From the NCBI RefSeq assembly GCF_002585305.1, contig NZ_NUNF01000100.1:1-15893 (forward strand): DNA of 15,893 nucleotides. The letters are read 5' to 3'. This DNA is from Bacillus sp. AFS037270 (lineage in GTDB: Bacteria; Bacillota; Bacilli; Bacillales_B; DSM-18226). Made by a program: the position numbers and the translations under genes. Positions 7,271-14,520 of this stretch are shown here, piece by piece. Numbering within the stretch: the first letter of the stretch is position 1; every line of letters starts with the position of its first letter. The notes under the pieces were generated by a model. That model saw only the letters and a list, made by a program, of their open reading frames with translations. It had not been told where the DNA came from and searched no databases.

Positions 7271-8467
7271 TTATCTCTCCAATAATTTAAGCACGGATTG
7301 AACCATTAATTTAACACCAATTTTAATGGCATCTTCATCTACCATAAATTTGGGGTGATGCCACCCATATTTAATCCCTTTTTCTTGATTCCCTGAACCA
7401 AGCCACACATAGCAGCCAGGTACTTCTTTTTGGTAAAAAGAAAAGTCCTCACCACCCATGGTTGGTTCTGCTCGTATCGTATTTTCTTTCCCAACTATAG
7501 TCTCAGCTGCTGACTGAACAATTTCTGCCACCTGGGCATCATTATAGACAGCAGGCAGCAGAAACTCATACTGAATCTCTACTTCCCCACCATGTGCTGC
7601 CACGGTATTTGTAACAAGTTGTGTAAATACTTCATATATTTTCTTTCTCACTTGTTCGTTGGAAGTTCTGACCGTTCCTTTTAGAATGGCCTTATCCGGA
7701 ATAACATTATTAGTCATCCCTGCTTGGAAGGAACCAATCGTGACAACTGCAGATTCCTTAGATGAAATCGTACGGCTGACTAATGTTTGCAGCTGACTCA
7801 CAACTGCACTGCCAATGACGATCGGATCAATGGTTTTCTCTGGAAGCGCAGCATGTCCGCCTTTACCTTTAATGGTTACGGTAAAATCATCTACACTTGC
7901 CATTAAAAATCCTTCCTTCACCCCTATCTGACCAACTGGAAGTTCGGGAACATTATGAAGCCCGATAATGGAACTTACCCCTTCCAATAATCCTTGCTGG
8001 ATCATAGATTCTGCTCCACCTTCAAATTCTTCAGCTGGCTGGAAAAAGATCCGAACATTTCCAGGAACTAGATCCTTCATTTCTTCTAAAATAATCGCTG
8101 CCCCAAGTGCAATCGTTGTATGAACATCATGGCCGCACATATGACTTACACCATCTATTTTTGAACGAAATGGAACATCTGCTTCTTCTTGAATGGGGAG
8201 AGCATCAATATCGGCTCGTATGGCAACCGTTGGTCCCTGTTCGATTCCCTTTACTTCTGCAGCGGTCCCAGTAGCTAAGCTCAGTGGTATTGGTTGAATC
8301 CCAAATTCATGTAACCATCTGTTTATTTTTTCGGTTGTTTTAAATTCTTTATTACTAATTTCAGGATACATATGAAGATTTCTTCTTATTTCAACTAATT
8401 TAGGAAACCATTGTTCTACTTTATCATGAATAATTGAAGTTATTTCTAGCTTTGAATCTTTCAACAT
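7271..8467 (-). CDS. M20D-family N-acyl-amino-acid amidohydrolase (aminoacylase/hippurate hydrolase type)
   Basis: A complete 398-residue cytoplasmic metallohydrolase that removes an acyl group from an N-acylated amino acid or related compound. The M20D signature is intact: RRNLHMYPEIS (28-38), AIRADIDALP (82-91), SHMCGHDVHT with metal ligands Cys111 and His113, FQPAEE with Glu146-147, GLHN with His171, GGHAALPE in the lid domain (203-210), and YGWHHPKF with His370-371 near the end. The ATG (8465-8467) has an excellent site, GGAGGAG, 7 nt upstream. It begins 11 bp after the fragment of an amino-acid ABC ATPase, the usual arrangement in amino-acid or sulfur-amino-acid salvage operons such as the B. 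subtilis ytm/snd cluster. Free acyl amino acid uptake and deacylation is the likely old role; the substrate is open. Confidence 0.92.
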   Translation of the reverse strand: MLKDSKLEITSIIHDKVEQWFPKLVEIRRNLHMYPEISNKEFKTTEKINRWLHEFGIQPIPLSLATGTAAEVKGIEQGPTVAIRADIDALPIQEEADVPFRSKIDGVSHMCGHDVHTTIALGAAIILEEMKDLVPGNVRIFFQPAEEFEGGAESMIQQGLLEGVSSIIGLHNVPELPVGQIGVKEGFLMASVDDFTVTIKGKGGHAALPEKTIDPIVIGSAVVSQLQTLVSRTISSKESAVVTIGSFQAGMTNNVIPDKAILKGTVRTSNEQVRKKIYEVFTQLVTNTVAAHGGEVEIQYEFLLPAVYNDAQVAEIVQSAAETIVGKENTIRAEPTMGGEDFSFYQKEVPGCYVWLGSGNQEKGIKYGWHHPKFMVDEDAIKIGVKLMVQSVLKLLER

Positions 8468-8478
8468 GAGGGCTCCTC

Positions 8479-8724
8479 CTATCTAATATGCCCAAAAAAT
8501 TCCTTCGTCCGATCATGCGTTGGATTTACAAAAATCTCTTCAGGAATTCCTTGTTCAATAATATTTCCGCCATCCATAAAGATAACACGATCTGCTACTT
8601 CTTTTGCGAAACCCATTTCATGAGTAACGACGATTATGGTCATACCTTCCTTTGCCAGCTGCTTCATAACCGTGAGTACTTCCACTTCTAAAATGATTAA
8701 ATCTGGGTGACTTTCTTCATGATG
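8479..8724 (-). pseudogene. C-terminal fragment of amino-acid ABC transporter ATP-binding protein (GlnQ/TcyN type)
   Basis: About 70 codons encode only the end of a polar-amino-acid importer ATPase: [20 protein letters not shown], then the H-loop [25 protein letters not shown] and the family's typical end [11 protein letters not shown]. Walker A, Q-loop, signature LSGGQ, Walker B and D-loop are all missing, about 170 residues. The frame continues upstream to TAA 8725-8727 but the first dozen residues ([15 protein letters not shown]) do not match the family. There is no permease or binding protein in the window. The fragment cannot hydrolyse ATP. It leads straight into the M20D gene and shows that the hydrolases once followed an importer. 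Confidence 0.88.
8697..8720 (-). other. seven-codon leader ORF with strong ribosome binding site
   Basis: GGAGG (8730-8734) is followed at good spacing by ATG (8718-8720) and a 7-codon frame, MKKVTQI, ending at TAA (8697-8699). The site is too good for chance and probably is the preserved 5' end of a former gene whose body was deleted and fused to the ABC ATPase tail. A translated leader peptide is the alternative. Confidence 0.4.
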
Positions 8725-8793
8725 TTATTCCTCCATATCCCACTTTATCTCTTTACTAGTTTATCACAGTGGAGTGTTTTATTTATGTAATTC

Positions 8794-8824
8794 ATTGTAA
8801 TTTTATACATAAAAAAATTACAAT
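8794..8824. promoter_or_regulatory. 11-bp inverted repeat, possible operator
   Basis: ATTGTAATTTT (8794-8804) and AAAATTACAAT (8814-8824) form a perfect 11-bp dyad with a 9-nt AT-only spacer, about 75 bp upstream of the leader ribosome binding site of the leftward amidohydrolase group. It is placed where an operator would be. The matching regulator is not in the window. No clear sigma-A pair was recognised around it. Confidence 0.45.
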
Positions 8825-8913
8825 ACCTTCTCGATATGTCCGATTAATAAAATTCTTTCAATTATTTTGAATATAATATGCACTTCCTTCAAAGCGATCG
8901 CTAAACAAATGAG

Positions 8914-8941
8914 GGCCTCTTGCGAAGGGATGCAAGAGGCC
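8914..8941 (-). terminator. hairpin after the aldo/keto reductase pair
   Basis: GGCCTCTTGC (8914-8923) and GCAAGAGGCC (8932-8941) make a perfect 10-bp GC-rich stem with an 8-nt loop, about 100 bp after the stop of the leftward reductase gene. The following minus-strand sequence (CTCATTTGTTTAG) is only moderately T-rich, so it is a probable but not textbook terminator. Confidence 0.6.
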
Positions 8942-9038
8942 TGTCACTATCTCATATAAGAGGAGTATTACTAGGTTCTTTTTTTACTTTTCAATACCCG
9001 AAATAAGTAGCAAACGTAATGCACTCTTTTCCAACATG

Positions 9039-10013
9039 TTACCAGATTGGTACGAACCCATTTATTTCTGTCAAAACAGATTCTATCTCTTCAAGAATGG
9101 TTTCGGGAATTTTGAAGCCAGATGCTGTTGCATTTTCCTCCACTTGTTCAGGACGGCTAGCTCCAATAATCGCAGAACTTACTCCAGGCTGCCTTAATAC
9201 CCAGGCAAGTGCTAATTGCGACAATTTGATTCCCAGACCCTGTGCAATATTTTCAAGTTTTTGCACGCTTGTTAAGACATCATCATTTAAGTAACTATTA
9301 ATCCATCTATTTGTTTCCATATTGGCAGCACGGCTGGTTGATGGGATGTCTTGTCCAGGTTTGTATTTTCCAGTCAAAATCCCTTGTGCCAACGGAGAAA
9401 ATACTACTTGCCCCATTCCATGTTTCTCACTGACAGGCAAAACCTCTTTTTCTATATATCTGACAAGCATATTGTAAATTGGCTGATTGGATATGATCGG
9501 CCTTATATTCTTTTCTTTTGCAATATGAGCTGCATCTGTTATTTGTTGTGCTGACCATTCACTCACACCCGCATATAGGATTTTACCTTGTAAGGTTAAA
9601 TCATCTAATGCTCTAAGAGTTTCTTCTACCGGTGTTTCAGAATCATAGCGATGACATTGATATAAGTCAATATAATCTACCCCAAGACGTTTCAAACTTG
9701 CCTCGCATTGTTCGATAATATGTTTTCTCGAAAGTCCCCTGTCATTTGGGCCGTCTCCCATTGGAAAATAAACTTTTGTTGCTAACACATAACTGGAGCG
9801 TTGGTATTCCTTTAACGCTTGGCCTAAAACTACCTCTGCTGCTCCCCGGTTGTAGGCATTGGCTGTATCAAAGAAGTTAATGCCTAACTCATATGCTTTA
9901 TGAATACAAGCAATTGACTTCTCTTTTTCTACAGCTGTTCCATATGTCAGCCAGCTGCCTAACCCAATTTCACTGACCATTAAACCTGAGTTTCCCAGTT
10001 TACGATATTCCAT
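9039..10013 (-). CDS. aldo/keto reductase, Kv-beta-like
   Basis: A complete 324-residue NADPH-dependent oxidoreductase with the (beta/alpha)8 barrel of the aldo/keto reductase superfamily. The catalytic tetrad is present: Asp49 and Tyr54 in FFDTANAY, Lys80 in LATKVYFP, His121 in YQCHRYD. The phosphate-binding end of the cofactor site is seen as AIIGASRPEQVEEN near residue 290. The overall pattern (GNSGLMVSEIGLGSWLTYG at the start) resembles the potassium-channel beta-subunit/YghZ branch, whose members reduce aldehydes. It is 85 bp downstream of the next reductase gene on the same strand, so they are likely one transcript. The start has a GGGGG-rich site at 10023-10030. Both reductases share KVxFPMGxGPNDxGLSRKH, so they are fairly close paralogues. 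Substrate unknown. Confidence 0.93.
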   Translation of the reverse strand: MEYRKLGNSGLMVSEIGLGSWLTYGTAVEKEKSIACIHKAYELGINFFDTANAYNRGAAEVVLGQALKEYQRSSYVLATKVYFPMGDGPNDRGLSRKHIIEQCEASLKRLGVDYIDLYQCHRYDSETPVEETLRALDDLTLQGKILYAGVSEWSAQQITDAAHIAKEKNIRPIISNQPIYNMLVRYIEKEVLPVSEKHGMGQVVFSPLAQGILTGKYKPGQDIPSTSRAANMETNRWINSYLNDDVLTSVQKLENIAQGLGIKLSQLALAWVLRQPGVSSAIIGASRPEQVEENATASGFKIPETILEEIESVLTEINGFVPIW

Positions 10014-10098
10014 CCCATCATCCCCCTGCTTTATTTGAATTAGAAATGAGTGAATACTATTTTTTGAGACATTTCTTCCGGGTAAAAGCCAATTGACT

Positions 10099-11115
10099 TT
10101 ATTCTCTCCCTCTATTTCGTTGGTTTATAGCGTCCTGGTTATATGGATAAGTCACATATAAATCACTTGCTCTGTTTAATCGGTCGATTTGTTCCTTCGT
10201 TAATGACCAACCCGCTGCACCAAGGTTTGCTTCCAGTTGTTCCATCGTTCGGGCACCAATGATTGGAGCTGTTACACCTGGTTGATTTAATAGCCAATTA
10301 ATTGCCGCTTGGGCAGGCGTTTTTTCAGCTTCTTTCGCCACAGCATATAAAGTCTCTAGCACTTGCCATGTAAATTCATTATTATAATTGCTCCAAGACT
10401 CCCCCCAGCCTTCTTTTTCCGCTAAAGCCACACGGGTATTCTCAGGAGGGGTCACCATATCCTTGGTATATTTCCCGCTGAGCCATCCTCCGCGCAACGG
10501 GCTCCAAGGAATGACACCCAATCCTTCATTTATACAAACATCTAGTAGTTCCCATTCTGTTGCCCTGCATAGAAGATTATATTGCGGCTGCAGGCATACA
10601 AATGCTTCCCAGCCATTGCGGCGGCTGATGTCAATCGCCTTTTGCAATTGCCAACCTTTAAAGTTACTTGCTCCAATATAGCGGACTAGTCCTTCACGAA
10701 CCAAATCATTTAATGTGCTTAATGTTTCTTCCAAAGGTGTACGGGGATCCCAACCGTGAACCTGATAGAGATCGATATAATCGGTGCCAAGACGGTGTAG
10801 GCTTTCTTTGACACCGTTCATTATATGTTTTCGGCTTAGACCAATATCATTTGGACCCTCTCCCATGGGAAACCGGACTTTTGTGGCAATGACAACGTCA
10901 TCCCTTTTTTGCCCTTGCAGCCATTTGCCAACGATTTCCTCCGAAACGCCTCTGGTATATACATCGGCTGTGTCAATGAAATTGCCACCTTCTGCAACGA
11001 AACGGTCTAAGATTTTGAAGCTGTCTTGTTCACTTGTTTCACGGCCAAACGTCATCGTACCCAAACAAAGCTCACTAACTCTTAAACCCGTTTTTCCTAA
11101 ATAGCGAAATTCCAT
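10099..11115 (-). CDS. aldo/keto reductase
   Basis: A complete 338-residue aldo/keto reductase barrel. Catalytic residues are Asp48 and Tyr53 (NFIDTADVY), Lys79 (IATKVRFP) and His120 (YQVHGWD); the cofactor motif [16 protein letters not shown] is near residue 285. The sequence resembles the YrpG/aryl-alcohol dehydrogenase-like branch in which members reduce sugars or aryl aldehydes. The ATG has AAGGAG at proper spacing. It is the first gene of the leftward reductase pair and is preceded by a TATAAT promoter with a cre-like site over the start point, so it is probably repressed by CcpA when glucose is present. That, and the divergent esterase and nearby GH43/symporter genes, points to a part in metabolising plant sugars or sugar-derived aldehydes; this is inference. 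Confidence 0.93.
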   Translation of the reverse strand: MEFRYLGKTGLRVSELCLGTMTFGRETSEQDSFKILDRFVAEGGNFIDTADVYTRGVSEEIVGKWLQGQKRDDVVIATKVRFPMGEGPNDIGLSRKHIMNGVKESLHRLGTDYIDLYQVHGWDPRTPLEETLSTLNDLVREGLVRYIGASNFKGWQLQKAIDISRRNGWEAFVCLQPQYNLLCRATEWELLDVCINEGLGVIPWSPLRGGWLSGKYTKDMVTPPENTRVALAEKEGWGESWSNYNNEFTWQVLETLYAVAKEAEKTPAQAAINWLLNQPGVTAPIIGARTMEQLEANLGAAGWSLTKEQIDRLNRASDLYVTYPYNQDAINQRNRGRE

Positions 11116-11287
11116 TTAGTTTCACTCCTTATTTTTTATGTATGAACAATGATTTTTTTGCTGATTAAAATGAAAATAAACGTTAGGGGCAGGAACTAGT
11201 AACCTCCCTGAATTGATCGGGCTGCCAGTTTAATAGTTTTTTAGCTTTTTCATCAAATCCTTCCTTTATAGTTTGTTGGTTAAATAA

Positions 11288-11301
11288 ACTAAACGCTTAC
11301 A
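11288..11301 (-). promoter_or_regulatory. cre-like catabolite site over the reductase start point
   Basis: On the minus strand TGTAAGCGTTTAGT matches the CcpA consensus TGWNANCGNTNWCA at all positions except the last two. It begins about 5 nt downstream of the TATAAT of the reductase promoter, the position expected for repression by blocking initiation. Confidence 0.6.
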
Positions 11302-11306
11302 TAAAT

Positions 11307-11336
11307 ATTATAATTATCTTTTAAAAAATATGAAAA
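11307..11336 (-). promoter_or_regulatory. sigma-A promoter of the leftward reductase pair
   Basis: Minus-strand TTTTCA (11331-11336) and a consensus TATAAT (11307-11312) are 18 nt apart. The start point would fall near 11300, inside the cre-like site. About 185 bp of leader follow before the reductase ATG. Confidence 0.55.
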
Positions 11337-11379
11337 TAAATTTAACCGCAAATTTTGATAATTACTTTTTTATAGTTGG

Positions 11380-11408
11380 TTTACCGAATAAAGTAAGTCT
11401 GGTAAAAT
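11380..11408 (+). promoter_or_regulatory. sigma-A promoter of the rightward leader ORF/esterase transcript
   Basis: TTTACC (11380-11385) and TAAAAT (11403-11408) are exactly 17 nt apart. The predicted start, near 11415, lies directly before a cre-like site. It diverges from the reductase promoter about 70 bp away. Confidence 0.5.
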
Positions 11409-11420
11409 TTAATAGAAATA

Positions 11421-11434
11421 GGAAAGCGTTTTCT
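11421..11434 (+). promoter_or_regulatory. cre-like catabolite site for the rightward transcript
   Basis: GGAAAGCGTTTTCT matches the CcpA consensus TGWNANCGNTNWCA except at the two outermost bases and has the typical AAAGCGTTTTC core. It sits just downstream of the predicted start point of the rightward promoter. Confidence 0.65.
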
Positions 11435-11477
11435 TCAACAGGACTATGCGAAACATTTATGAAAATGGAGGTATAGA

Positions 11478-11600
11478 ATGGGCCAAACAAATAAATTTGC
11501 ACTCCGAATGGCCCGCATCATGGAGTCGAATAATCTTATGTTACTTACTATTAATCTGGAAATGGCAATTAAGAATTTGAAAGAAAATACAGCCGTATAA
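11478..11600 (+). CDS. 40-residue small protein or leader, unrecognised
   Basis: ATG 11478 has a strong ribosome binding site (GGAGG at 11467-11471) and opens 40 codons ending at TAA 11598-11600, 36 bp before the esterase GTG. The predicted peptide begins MGQTNKFALRMARIMESNN and continues as a probable amphipathic helix rich in Leu, Met, Asn and Glu, ending KNLKENTAV. There is no signal peptide or membrane segment. I do not know a family. It is the first gene after a cre-controlled promoter, so it may be a real small protein co-expressed with the esterase, a regulatory leader, or the retained start of an otherwise deleted gene. Too short for composition tests to decide. Confidence 0.45.
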   Translation: MGQTNKFALRMARIMESNNLMLLTINLEMAIKNLKENTAV

Positions 11601-11636
11601 AATGCAACGCAAAAAATTAATAGAGGTGATTTAGCT

Positions 11637-11972
11637 GTGGCATATCCAGAAATTAAGAAAATCAATTACAATCCGTCTTTGAAAGGCTTGGCAGCGATCT
11701 ATCCAGATATTGTCTATTCACTTGCCCAACCGACCGGCACGAAGATGACCATTATTTCCCCGCAGATTCCTGAAGACTCTCAGGAAAAATACCCATGTAT
11801 CGTATTCGTGCAAGGCAGTGGCTGGACTTATCCAAATATTTATTATCAAATTCCACAGCTCTCCCAGCTTGCTGCAAAAGGCTTTTGTGTTGCAACCATT
11901 ACTCACCGTAACAGTTTGGAAGGAAACCAATGGCCTGCATGTTTCGAGGATGTCAAAACGGCGATCCGATAA
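11637..11972 (+). pseudogene. alpha/beta-hydrolase esterase (acetyl-xylan/BD-FAE-like), 3'-truncated
   Basis: The first 111 residues of an alpha/beta-hydrolase of the carbohydrate-esterase-like branch. The N-terminal strands and the oxyanion-hole segment VQGSGWTYP (about 58-66), the place of the usual HGGxW, are intact; TITHRNSLEGNQWPACFEDVKTAIR follows and then a stop immediately. Family members normally run to about 280 residues; the nucleophile elbow GxSxG, the acid and the histidine are all missing, so no catalysis is possible. The GTG start has GAGGTGAT upstream. Such enzymes usually remove acetyl or aryl ester groups from xylo-oligosaccharides and are found beside GH43 enzymes, as here. 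The 3' end overlaps by 20 bp the end of the opposing small gene, which marks a deletion junction. Confidence 0.85.
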
Positions 11973-12180
11973 ATTCTTCATACCCACTTCTTTCCATATT
12001 CTCAAAAGATTGAGCCTCTAATTTATTAAACCTTTCTGCTAACCAATAAGCAGTTAAGTAAAGTGTTAATTGTTTTTTTGCTATGTCCTCAGGCATTTCA
12101 TTTTCAACATGATGAGAAGATACAACTGTGTAGGCAAATTTTTCAGCATCAATCGTCAGTTTCTTAAGCTCTTTATCCAT
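11953..12180 (-). CDS. small helical hypothetical protein, C-terminus probably altered by deletion
   Basis: A 75-residue, charged, helix-forming protein of unknown family (MDKELKKLTIDAEKFAYTVV at the start; LTLYLTAYWLAERFNKLEAQ in the middle). The ATG 12178-12180 with GGAG 8 nt upstream is preferred over the in-frame TTG 12184-12186, which overlaps the ribosome binding site. The last codons (IGSPF and stop) are read from DNA whose other strand encodes the end of the truncated esterase, so the original C-terminus was probably lost and replaced. It lies about 35 bp beyond the symporter stop on the same strand, so it may be co-transcribed with it. No signal peptide or membrane segment. Function unknown. 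Confidence 0.6.
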   Translation of the reverse strand: MDKELKKLTIDAEKFAYTVVSSHHVENEMPEDIAKKQLTLYLTAYWLAERFNKLEAQSFENMERSGYEEFIGSPF

Positions 12181-12214
12181 GGTCAACTCTCCTTCATATT
12201 TATAAGTCCGCTAG

Positions 12215-13600
12215 CTACCTGTCTCTCATTTCTAAAGCTTTAATCACTTCAGCATATCTCTTTTCATCCAGTTCATAGAGATTAATTACTAATAAGGATA
12301 CGGCTAATAATATAGCAGGGATGACTGCTGTTGTAATTAATATCCCTGTTAAAGCATGCGGTGTTTGAGAATGACCGGCCACATATCCAAATTGTTGAAG
12401 AACCAATCCCGGTACAATTCCACCCAACGCCATTCCGAATTTAAAGAAGAAACCAATCATGGCATATATTAATCCCCCCAAACGCTTACCAGTTTTGTAA
12501 TCACCATACTCAATTGTTTCAGGAATAAGCGCCCACATAAACCCACCGGCAACGAGGCTGCCTACTGCAGCTAATAATCGCGCAATTAAAATGAGAGAAA
12601 TCGCTTTAGTCGGAATGACTAGTAATGCCAGAGTTGCAGCGATCGTTATCGTTAATGATACTCTCATTAAATTCTTTTTCCCCAATTTTTTATTCAGAAC
12701 AGGGAGAAACGGCATGAGGATTAATGCAGGCAGACTGCCTAACAATCCGTACCATTTCACCAAATCAGGACGTCCTACATTATAGGTAACATAATAAATC
12801 CCAACTGAATTACTAATGGAATTAATGCCAAAGATGAGAATAAAAAAGACACATAGAACAACAAATGGACGATTTACTTTAAATTGTTCAAAGATGTCTG
12901 CAAACTTAATATTGCCGTGGACTACTTTTATTTTTACACGTTCCTTTGTGTTTTTAAAACAGAAAAGTAATAATAGGGCACCGGCAACACCCATAATGGT
13001 CATTGTGATTTGCCAGCCTATTTTTGTTGAATCGGCTGTCCTGCCAATTGCACCCGCTAATTGTGGAACACCGAACGAAACGATTACACCGCCAAGATTC
13101 GCAAAAAACATCCGTACAGAAGTTAAATCAACAACTTCCTTACTATCCCGTGTAATAGCGGATGTAAGTGCACCATACGGTACGTTAATACAAGTATAAG
13201 TTATCGATAAGCCAATATAGGTAATATAGGCATAAATGAGTTTAACTCCACCTGAAAATTGAGGAGTTGTAAAACAAAGTATGGCTAATAACGCAAATGG
13301 AAACGCACCAAATAATAGGTAGGGTCTAAATTTACCGAACCTTGAATTGGTTTTATCAACAAGCGTACCGATAAATGGATCACTGATCGCATCGATTCCC
13401 CGAACAATTAAAAACATTGTCCCTGCTGCAGCTGCGGAAATGCCGAACACATCCGTATAAAAGAACAGAAGATAGGTCGAAACAGTTTGGTAAATTAAAT
13501 TACATGCAAGGTCACCGGAAGCATATCCAATTTTCTCTTTAAAGTAAATTTTCTTGCTTGGATTATTGCTGTTATAGACTTCCTTTTCCTTCAGTGCCAT
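12215..13600 (-). CDS. GPH-family sugar:cation symporter (glycoside-pentoside-hexuronide)
   Basis: A polytopic inner-membrane transporter of about 461 residues with roughly 12 hydrophobic segments and no signal peptide. The GPH hallmark lies after TM2: RGIDAISDPFIGTLVDKTNS followed by RFGKFRPYLL, and NVPYGAL with a conserved proline in TM4; the second half carries the central loop and WALIPETIEYGDYKTGKR, also typical. These proteins import oligosaccharides such as xylobiose, melibiose or arabino-oligosaccharides with Na+ or H+. Given the neighbouring cytoplasmic GH43 enzyme, pentose-containing oligosaccharides are likely. The frame opens at TTG 13627, but ATG 13598-13600 has AAGGA nine bases upstream and leads into the usual hydrophilic N-terminus, so it is preferred. 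It is likely transcribed with the following small gene. Confidence 0.93.
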   Translation of the reverse strand: MALKEKEVYNSNNPSKKIYFKEKIGYASGDLACNLIYQTVSTYLLFFYTDVFGISAAAAGTMFLIVRGIDAISDPFIGTLVDKTNSRFGKFRPYLLFGAFPFALLAILCFTTPQFSGGVKLIYAYITYIGLSITYTCINVPYGALTSAITRDSKEVVDLTSVRMFFANLGGVIVSFGVPQLAGAIGRTADSTKIGWQITMTIMGVAGALLLLFCFKNTKERVKIKVVHGNIKFADIFEQFKVNRPFVVLCVFFILIFGINSISNSVGIYYVTYNVGRPDLVKWYGLLGSLPALILMPFLPVLNKKLGKKNLMRVSLTITIAATLALLVIPTKAISLILIARLLAAVGSLVAGGFMWALIPETIEYGDYKTGKRLGGLIYAMIGFFFKFGMALGGIVPGLVLQQFGYVAGHSQTPHALTGILITTAVIPAILLAVSLLVINLYELDEKRYAEVIKALEMRDR

Positions 13601-13727
13601 CTTCCCCATTCCTTGTTGTAGAATCAAATTTTCCTAAAGTAACATGATCGTAAAATTCTGCTTATCACAATCGATAGTTTGAACCAGTTCATTAGATTTT
13701 ATTTTATTGACCTTTATTGCTGTAAAT

Positions 13728-13764
13728 AAAAAAACTGTCTGATTTTAAGCCAGACAGTTTTTTT
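13728..13764. terminator. bidirectional-type terminator after the broken reductase
   Basis: AAAAAAACTGTCTG (13728-13741) and CAGACAGTTTTTTT (13751-13764) form a perfect 14-bp stem with a 9-nt loop. For the leftward reductase pseudogene it is a classic terminator just after the stop. Confidence 0.88.
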
Positions 13765-13786
13765 ACTATATTTTGTAATAGAGTTT

Positions 13787-14520
13787 TTAATAAGGTCCTC
13801 TAATAAAATTTTTTACTTTCTCATGATAAAAATTCTGAAGTTTTCGCATTTCTTCTTCTGAGAAGGGTTTTGTATCCAATACGGCAAGATTTTGCTGAAC
13901 TTGATTTACATTCTTAAAACCAGGAATAATACATGTGATTTCTTTACAGTCCAGAATCCAGCGAAGTGCGGCACTGGCCATAGACGGTCTGCCTTCTGCC
14001 ATCCACTTTAACTGATCAGCTAATTCTACACCCTTTTGGAATCCTAATCCGGCAAACGTTTCCCCTACATTAAATGCCTCTCCATGTTCATTAAAGCGGC
14101 GATGGTCGTCCTCTTCAAAGACATGAACCGGTGAGAATTTTCCTGTCAACAGTCCGCTTGCAAGCGGTAATCTTACAAGAAGGCCAACACCTTTCTTATT
14201 TGTTTAAATTATCCAAATGTGAAGAGTCTGCAAATTATTTTTAATATTTTTCGCCAGAAGCCATTAGAACAATTAATACTAGAGGCCTATCAAATCTGAT
14301 CTTCCTTCCCCTTAGTCGCCTTGGCCAATAACTCTTCGCTGTGACCGTCGCCATATACATCGGACGTATCAAAGAGATTCACACCCTGCTCCATCGCGAA
14401 CTTCAATGATTTCAGAGCTTCCTCATCGCTTGTCTTCCCCCATGCACCTCCAATGGCCCATGTTCCAAAGCTTACCTCACTAATTTTTATCCCTGTATTT
14501 CCTAATTCACGATAATTCAT
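13787..14520 (-). pseudogene. third aldo/keto reductase, central part replaced by unrelated DNA
   Basis: The 5' part (ATG 14518-14520, with GGGAG upstream) encodes 76 residues: RELGNTGIKISEVSFGTWAI, Asp51 and Tyr56 (LFDTSDVYGDGHSEELL), then TGA after KGKEDQI. The 3' part begins again near 14205 in another frame as NKKGVGLLVRLPLASGLLTGK and continues through WILDCKEITCIIPGFKNVNQVQQN to a natural end at 13787. About 100 residues in the middle, including the catalytic Lys and His, are absent. Some 85 bp of AT-rich non-coding DNA (about 14205-14290) lie in their place. It can make no active enzyme. It is closer to the IolS-like branch than to the two intact reductases in this window. It points left, divergent to the GH43 gene. 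Confidence 0.9.

Noticed and set aside
12816..13199. Plus-strand 127-residue ORF within the symporter gene
   Set aside because: Antisense shadow of a well-conserved membrane protein, no ribosome binding site.
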